The position numbers and the translations under genes were made by a program. From positions 15,574,922-15,638,921 of the forward strand of contig OX457047.1 in assembly GCA_949752735.1 (NCBI GenBank): DNA of 64,000 bases, given 5' to 3'. The DNA is from Lumbricus terrestris (taxonomy: Eukaryota > Annelida > Clitellata > Crassiclitellata > Lumbricidae). This document shows, in pieces, positions 58,353 to 64,000 of the stretch. The notes under the pieces were generated by a model. It had not been told where the DNA came from. It was given only the letters and a program-made list of their open reading frames with translations, and searched no databases. Position 1 is the stretch's first letter. Every line of letters starts with the position of its first letter.

Positions 58353-58441
58353 ATTTGCGTCTTCGTTCTTCCACTTCAAACCAATTCAGAAACGACATTC
58401 ATTCGTCTTCGGGTATTTTTCGTCTTGCTTCAGAATGGTTT
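58353..58441 (-). CDS. Exon with start codon, proposed minus-strand gene
   Basis: On the minus strand a strong acceptor (ttatttttattttattttatacag) and a strong donor (AAAT|GTAAGTGA) bound an 89-nt exon. All frames are closed at the left except from the ATG at 58398, which directly follows a TGA and gives MSFLNWFEVEERRRK plus one base (phase 1). It is best read as 5' UTR plus the first coding codons. The protein is unknown. Confidence 0.42.
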
Positions 58442-58889
58442 CTGTATAAAATAAAATAAAAATAAGCAACGCCTGAATTGCCGCAAAGCAGTCCTCTGTA
58501 ATTCTGCGGAATCTATTAAGTTTTTTTATGGTAGAATATGTCGTAATTTCAAAATCTCATAATGCACTTCTTTACATAGAAAACTCGTAGGCCTACGTAT
58601 TATATAGTTCGAAATATTTATGATATCAAATTAAACCTCTATGAAATGACCTCATAATGCTGACTGCGCTCTTTAGGCTTGGAACAGAAGATCAGAGACG
58701 TAGCCTATAATTATAGACACTAACAGTGAAAAAATAGTCTGGCGAACCTATTTCTGCATTTGGCAGTCGTCCTTCTATCATATGTATCGACTATCTGCTT
58801 ATGTCCTGTTTCCGCTTGTCCTCAACTCGTCTCTCTACAGTCTGACTATCGGCCATTTTGTTGCTATAGTAACGCCTTTAGAAACTTAC
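58442..58889 (-). other. Intron of the proposed minus-strand gene
   Basis: AT-rich sequence between two GT-AG borders read on the minus strand. Confidence 0.4.
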
Positions 58890-59150
58890 TTGTCAATTAT
58901 TTTCAGTCTTTGAAATGACGGCGATGATATTTCTGTACAATACGAATAATTTCTTTTCACTTCGTTGATCGTCTGCCGCTCAGTTCAGCAACTGTTCTTC
59001 GTCATATCTTATCCCTCATCTTCATCGTCTTTTGGCGCCTTTTTCGTCGTTTTCGTCGTTTTTGTCCGCCATAATTATATCGTCGTCTTCTGCGTCTACT
59101 TCTGTGCAGTCATCGGATGAAATGAATCCAGTGAACAAATGAAAATTACG
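58890..59150 (-). other. 5' exon of the proposed minus-strand gene (untranslated or small ORF)
   Basis: Ends in a strong donor, GACAA|GTAAGTTTC (minus strand). It contains an ATG in good context (59072, ATTATGGCGG) opening a 16-codon frame, MADKNDENDEKGAKRR, that stops at 59022: either an upstream ORF or the N-terminus of an alternative form. The transcription start is not defined. Confidence 0.4.
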
Positions 59151-59207
59151 TCATCTTTGCGATGACGTCATATTCGGGGATTTATGACATCAAGCGACTT
59201 ATAAAGT
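59146..59207 (-). promoter_or_regulatory. CRE-containing promoter region
   Basis: A perfect CRE, TGACGTCA, at 59163-59170, a second close match TTACGTCA at 59147-59154, and a TTTATAAG box (minus strand) at about 59199-59207. It lies immediately upstream of the proposed minus-strand 5' exon. Confidence 0.4.
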
Positions 59208-59209
59208 AA

Positions 59210-59820
59210 AAGAGACAATCGCAGCGGGTGTAGTAATTACCCTACGAGACAACTTTAATGTCGCTATTCTACTTATGTCTTGTCTTTAGCCGTCTTCGAT
59301 CCGAAGGTTGACCGCACAATGTCTCCAGATGTATATTTCCTCTGTCGTCCTCAGTAGTTTAATCATAGTCAAGCCAGTCCAAGACATAATGTTTTCAATC
59401 CAGGCTGTTCATGGTTTTCCACGTGCTCTCGGTCCAGCTGTTGTGCCCTGCATTATATCTCTTTTTCCAAACAGTTTCCACCTTTCCTCATGATGTGACC
59501 AAAGTATTTCATTTTCCTTGTTTTAATGTTGCTTAAAAGCTGCTGATGTTCTGTGCCAATTCTACTTATAGGCCTATCTAAATAGCGCATTCCATCATAT
59601 ATTGGAATACAAGAAATTTAATTGCAACGTGGACTAATAGGCCTATACTATGAGCACAATAATTAATCCTCAGAATACAATTCGTGTACATTGGTTAAGA
59701 CCGTTTCCGATTGAAACATATCTGTGTTAACGGTATTGATCTGTTAAGAAGTGGTGCACTTTAACCGACTCAACTCAGGCCGACAGTCTTAGATAGCCTA
59801 ACAAAAACTCACTGTATACA
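59210..59820. other. No gene recognised
   Basis: Unique-looking sequence; a 61-codon + frame (59308-59493) shows no motif. Confidence 0.35.
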
Positions 59821-59821
59821 A

Positions 59822-60143
59822 CAGCGGCGCCCGCAGGATTTTTTTCTTGTACGCACAGAAATTTTCGAAGGAGGGGCGAAGAGGGAAAAATTTTCGTTAG
59901 GTCGCCGAAAAAACTGATGACCTTTTTTTTTTTTTAGTCATCAACCTAGAATTTCCCAAAAACATACCTTTTCTATCCGCCGAAAAAACTGATGACCTTT
60001 TTTTTTTTTAGTCATCAACCTACAATTTCCCAAAAACATACCTTTTGGGTCATCTCGCTGTACGCACTTACGTATGTGCGTACGTCTCCGGGCGCCGCTG
60101 CTGTACGCACTTGCGTAAGTGCGTACGCCTGCGGGCGCCGCTG
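59822..60143. mobile_element. hAT-type MITE, family D copy 2
   Basis: Ends CAGCGGCGCCCGCAGG and GCGGGCGCCGCTG; both flanks read gtatacaa, an exact 8-bp duplication. Like 36945-37243 it carries two hairpin cores and a doubled right end. Confidence 0.93.
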
Positions 60144-60484
60144 GTATACAATATAATTATAGTGGCGCTATAGGCTATACGTTGTGGTGTTAGCGCCGTA
60201 AGTGGAGTTAGTGGACGATTGGGACGAACATAAATATTATACCAATCTCATAAAACTCTTAAAAGTTTCTGCTACTATTCATCTCTTTTCATGAAATTGA
60301 AAGTCGTAACAGATTTTCGGAGCTAATTAACATCTATGGCTGATTTGTCTCTTTCTCTCCGTTTTAATTTTCTCTGATGCCAAATAATTTGGACTGAGCG
60401 TAGGCTAAATTAGGCTATATGCTAATAATAATGACTAGTTGGGGTGCCCGGCGTTGCCCGGAAATTTTAGGATTCGGGCCGTTC

Positions 60485-60620
60485 CCCGCCAATCCCTCCC
60501 TCCCACCGTCCCTCCCTCCCTCCATCCCACCATCCCTTCCACCGTCCTTCCACCCCTGCCACTCTCCCACCCTCCCACCCACCCTCCCTCCCTCTCACCC
60601 TACCTCACTCCCGCCCTGCT
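60485..60620. repeat. CCCTCC/CCACC microsatellite
   Basis: Degenerate (ccctcc)n and (ccac)n. Proline-rich frames are artefacts. Confidence 0.85.
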
Positions 60621-61680
60621 TTTATGCGTAAGCGTATGGAACCGAAAGAAAAGTGCTACCTTAAGCTTGTGAGGGCAAGGGCCAACAGGGAAAATGAGGG
60701 GTTTTGCCCCTTGGCCCCATGGTGGCAGAGATTCGCTGACCCCTCCAGTCGGGTCGACTCCGACCCCCCCTGCGAAGGATTGGGGTCGATTGCTTCAAAA
60801 CTTTGGCCGTGCATGACGGACAACAAAAAACCCTTACTAAAATATATATATAGTCTATATATATATATAGGCCTAAGATTATTATAGTCGAGTAGGCCTA
60901 ATCATCGCATTTTCCTATCGACGTTAATGGTCTTTGTCGCCACAAGACGTTGTCAAACTTTTGGTCCCAATCCTAATTTATGACGATGAAAAATAATAAT
61001 AGACCTTATGAACAGTGGCTGCTCTCTCGCTTTCTCATGACGCGCTAGTTGCTCTTAGGCCTCCGCTCCCAAGACGTGCGAACTGTACCTACGTTTATGA
61101 TTTATCCTATACTTCTTCTGTTACCAGCAAATTGTTAATTGTTAGCCTACATAAGACCTATATAGCGGTATGCAATATGAACTGACAAAATGAAAGTGGG
61201 ATCTACTTATAGGATCAATATAAGACCAATCTGTTGAACAACCTGTAGTGAAATATAAATTGGGTGATGAACACCTTCATGTATAGCAGTATAGGGGTAA
61301 GATGGACACATTGGACAGACACGGTGACACCGTATACCCGTCAGTATAACTGGCAATGGCGCAGTAGGCTATAATATAATAGTATATATGCGACCACGAG
61401 GCGTCTGTTTTAGGTCTAATGGGCTAAATAACAATTGCCGATATAATATAATAGCCTATCTATTAAATAAAATATTAATCATGGCCGATGAACAATAATT
61501 GTCGTCCACAAATAGTTTCCTTATCCATTAATCGTGGCCATTATCCACTTTGAATCTTGACCTGGAGCCGATCTCACCCACCTATTGATTTTCTGCTGAC
61601 TACATGTATGAGCACCTGTTAATGTTCCCACGACTTCGAGATTCCCGGCTCAGACGACACCCGCCTTAGTGCTGTTCCAT
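60621..61680. other. No gene recognised
   Basis: Contains a short repeat-like cgaccccccctgcgaaggat stretch and (ta)n at 60842-60869. Confidence 0.35.
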
Positions 61681-61684
61681 CCCT

Positions 61685-61835
61685 CTGATTTTATGGTAAC
61701 TCGACCGGGACCATCATGGACTACTCATAAGGACAAACCTTTTGACTCAGCGCAGCGCTCTTGAATAAGCTGGTGCCCCGCGCTTGGCTTTCGAGTAGCG
61801 CTTTAGAAATTTGGAGATTACGATTACGATTAGGA
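61685..61835 (+). repeat. LINE/SINE-type 3' tail
   Basis: Matches 45590-45785: ctcgaccgggaccatcatgg, gaataagctggtgccccgcg, gtagcgctttagaaattt and a (gattac) tail. Confidence 0.7.
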
Positions 61836-62029
61836 ATATATTGGGCCAAATTTGGCGCGCCGACTACTCTAGCATCTCACTCGATGAATTCATTGAAAAA
61901 TGAACAGGGTCGAGGCCATAGTTTTTATGGCTGCGAAATAATATAGGCCAACAAATAGGCGTACATTTACATTTTGCATTCCCAAATCGGTTTGCACAGA
62001 CGCGGAGAAAAATGAGCAGGGTCGAGGGC

Positions 62030-62357
62030 CGGGACGTAGCCAGGATTTGATTTCGGGGGGTGTTTCCCGCCCGAAAAACTGATGACCTTTTTTTGTCATA
62101 AGGCCGAAATCTTCAGAAAATGTCACAAATTTCCCTTCCTGAGAAACTGATGACCCTTTTTTTAGTCATCCGGCCGAAATCGTCAAAAAATGTCACCAAT
62201 TAATTCAATTATATACATTTTACATTTCGTGGGATGTTTTCATGGTTTTATTTCATGGTTTTTACATTATGTGCTCGTAAATGCATTCTATTACTTTTTA
62301 CATTTTCCATTTCGGGGGGTGTTCAAACACCCGAAACACCCCTCTAGCTACGGCCTT
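62030..62357. mobile_element. G-rich MITE, family G copy 3
   Basis: Left end near gggacgtagccaggatttga; right end TAGCTACGGCCTTG. It contains two hairpin cores (about 62078-62100 and 62143-62170). No target duplication was identified; the left end looks worn. Confidence 0.7.
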
Positions 62358-62819
62358 GATTTTTAGCTTTGCTTGGCATGATGACCTCTGCTATTGCTTT
62401 TTGTTTCCATAGTATCAACTTCTGCTTCTTCAATTAATTAAATATGCGTAGAACTGTTATTATTTATATGAGAGAGGGAGTTAAGGGAGAGAGGGAAGAA
62501 GAGGGCGTGTGAGGGAGACAGAGAAGGAGAGTGACATGTCCTTTTGGAGTCAACTGTCATCATCTTCACCGCAAATGAATTGACTGTCGGCTTGGACATG
62601 GAGGGATACACTCAGAAATATGTGGACTAAAGCAAATGGACGACAAAAGAGGAAGATTGACGAGAGTCACTTAGAGAAACCAAACAGACACAGACAAGCA
62701 GACAACCAGACAGATGTACGCACAGACAAGCACACAGACAAACAAATAAATGAAAGTGCATGTACCTTAATGCCTACATGGATCGGTCATAAGTTAAGAA
62801 ATTATCCATGCAGAAATTC

Positions 62820-62890
62820 AGAATTTATCATCATCGCCATCATCATCGTCGTAGTCGTCGTCGGCGTCATCATCATCATCATTCTTATTT
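62820..62890. repeat. ATC/GTC microsatellite
   Basis: (atc)n with gtc variants. It produces a hydrophobic, membrane-like frame of Ile and Val that is not treated as a gene. Confidence 0.8.
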
Positions 62891-63012
62891 CAAAAAAGTA
62901 CGAGTATCCATGGTCTTGCTTTGCTGTCAATTACTCAGTCGGGTAAAAAGTCAGCCATTGCAGTCAGTCAAGTGGAAGCCTGTCTGTATACGTCTGTCTA
63001 CATGTCTGTCTG

Positions 63013-63101
63013 TTTGTTTGTCTGTCTGTCTGTCTGTCTGTGCATATGTGTCTATAATATAGACACATATGCACAGACAGACAGACAGACAGACAAACAA
63101 A
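63013..63101. repeat. Perfect 44-bp-arm palindrome with TCTG repeats
   Basis: The left arm 63013-63056 ends in tgcatatgtgtctata; the right arm 63058-63101 is its complement; there is one central base. Outer parts are (gtct)n and (agac)n. Confidence 0.93.
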
Positions 63102-63499
63102 TTAGACAAACAAGCATATTATGCCTGCGTCTATCGTGCCGTTCTCAGACGCATGCAAGTGAGCAGAGGAGGCAATTGCTTCGATTGTTCCTTGGTAAAC
63201 CATGGTCCATAATAATTCTATTGATGCCATTCTTCCATTTTTTCTCAACGATCCCCCGTTCGAGATGAATGTCTTCACCGACCGAAGAAGCGTGAAATGA
63301 CGATGAAGTGCACAGCAGGGAACAAGCGTCATTCCGGTCAGCGCCCTCTTCCGTTCGATCCAACTACGATCGTCTTTGTATGTTCTTATGGGCGCCGCCA
63401 TCTTGATCTGTTCGGTGATTGTGTCGCCACCCAACGACGCCAACTGTTTATGAGAACATCCACTGCAAGGCGTCGTAGTAATTTCAGTTTAACGACAAA

Positions 63500-63800
63500 G
63501 TGTGATAACATTGATCATTAGCGTCACCTACCAGGCTTGGGACTGGCAGTGTTAGAGTGCAAACAGTGCCACAGACGTGAGTTGGCACAACGCCATAGAC
63601 ATTCAGAGCAACATACATACAGGCAGATAAGCATATTGGGAGAGAATCGACGATTAGACATAGCATGGCAGACGATGTATCGGCCTATGATTAAAAAAAT
63701 TGATGTAGGTCTAGATAAAGGATATCTTGAAATTTCAACTGCCCATTCTAGGACAGTGCCAGTCCCAATCCTCGATATTTCAGGCGGGCGACGATTATTC
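63500..63800 (+). repeat. Inverted pair of SINE-like words
   Basis: ccaggcttgggactggcagt at 63531-63550 (+) and gtgccagtcccaatcctcga at about 63756-63775 (reverse orientation) are the same short repeat family in opposite directions. Confidence 0.5.
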
Positions 63801-64000
63801 CACTTGTTTTTGGGAGTGTCACTGTGTCGCTAAAAAGCTGAGTTGCGAACAGACACTGGCTTTATGCTCAAATTACGAAAATCATCAATTTGTTGAAATA
63901 AATTCGTTTCTACCACATCGTCAAATTGTTTAGCATTTCAAGACGGATTTACTTCTGGAAACTCGTAGACTTCTAGTGAACGGACAGCATGGACTGATCT

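Noticed and set aside
62620..62946. Membrane protein with an Ile/Val helix
   Set aside because: The hydrophobic stretch is an (atc)n/(gtc)n microsatellite; flanking frames lack splice or family support.

Overview
This is a eukaryotic, intron-rich, repeat-dominated animal window. There are no operons, no long host ORFs, and spliced exons with GT-AG borders and matching phases. Very frequent AGGCCT/TAGGCCTA words, a GCGCTATA-type retroposon tail ending in GATTAC repeats, and gypsy, hAT and Tc1/mariner relics suggest a marine invertebrate, perhaps an echinoderm or other non-vertebrate deuterostome. That assignment is an inference.

Host genes. The best host gene runs on the + strand from 30571 to 43890. 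Five exons with matching phases encode about 222 residues: a Ser/Thr-rich N-terminal segment, one transmembrane helix in exon 2, and a basic then polar cytoplasmic tail. I recognise no family. Its introns hold most of the long satellites. A weaker minus-strand gene is proposed at about 59.2 to 56.2 kb: a CRE-containing promoter region, a 5' exon, an 89-nt exon carrying a start codon, and one or more candidate terminal exons. Two further isolated exon candidates (24728-24823 and 47296-47512, + strand) are listed at low confidence.

Mobile elements, left to right. Two LTR retrotransposons are present: 9661-15384 (minus strand, gypsy type, 1258-bp LTRs) and 49158-54688 (plus strand, gypsy type with SAP/SCAN-like Gag, 657-bp LTRs). 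Both have almost identical LTR pairs, so they are young, yet both have lost reverse transcriptase, RNase H and the integrase core. At least twelve non-autonomous elements have short terminal inverted repeats flanked by near-perfect 8-bp direct repeats, the signature of the hAT superfamily; most of the 8-bp repeats are exact. Several are nested: 15944-19701 contains 16631-19337 and 19397-19600, and 48848-55402 contains the whole second LTR element. Two Tc1/mariner-type elements with TA flanks (4774-5858 and 21295-22389) have long or doubled inverted ends; the second keeps a broken DDE transposase. LINE 3' ends and tRNA-derived, CORE-SINE-like elements fill much of the rest.

Simple and tandem repeats are heavy: CCT, GA, GTAT, CCATCCACACAT, GAT and many 15 to 84 bp minisatellites. 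Most long open frames in these tracts are repeat artefacts. Coordinates of exons and element ends were read by eye from splice, TIR and TSD signals; no alignment or database search was run.
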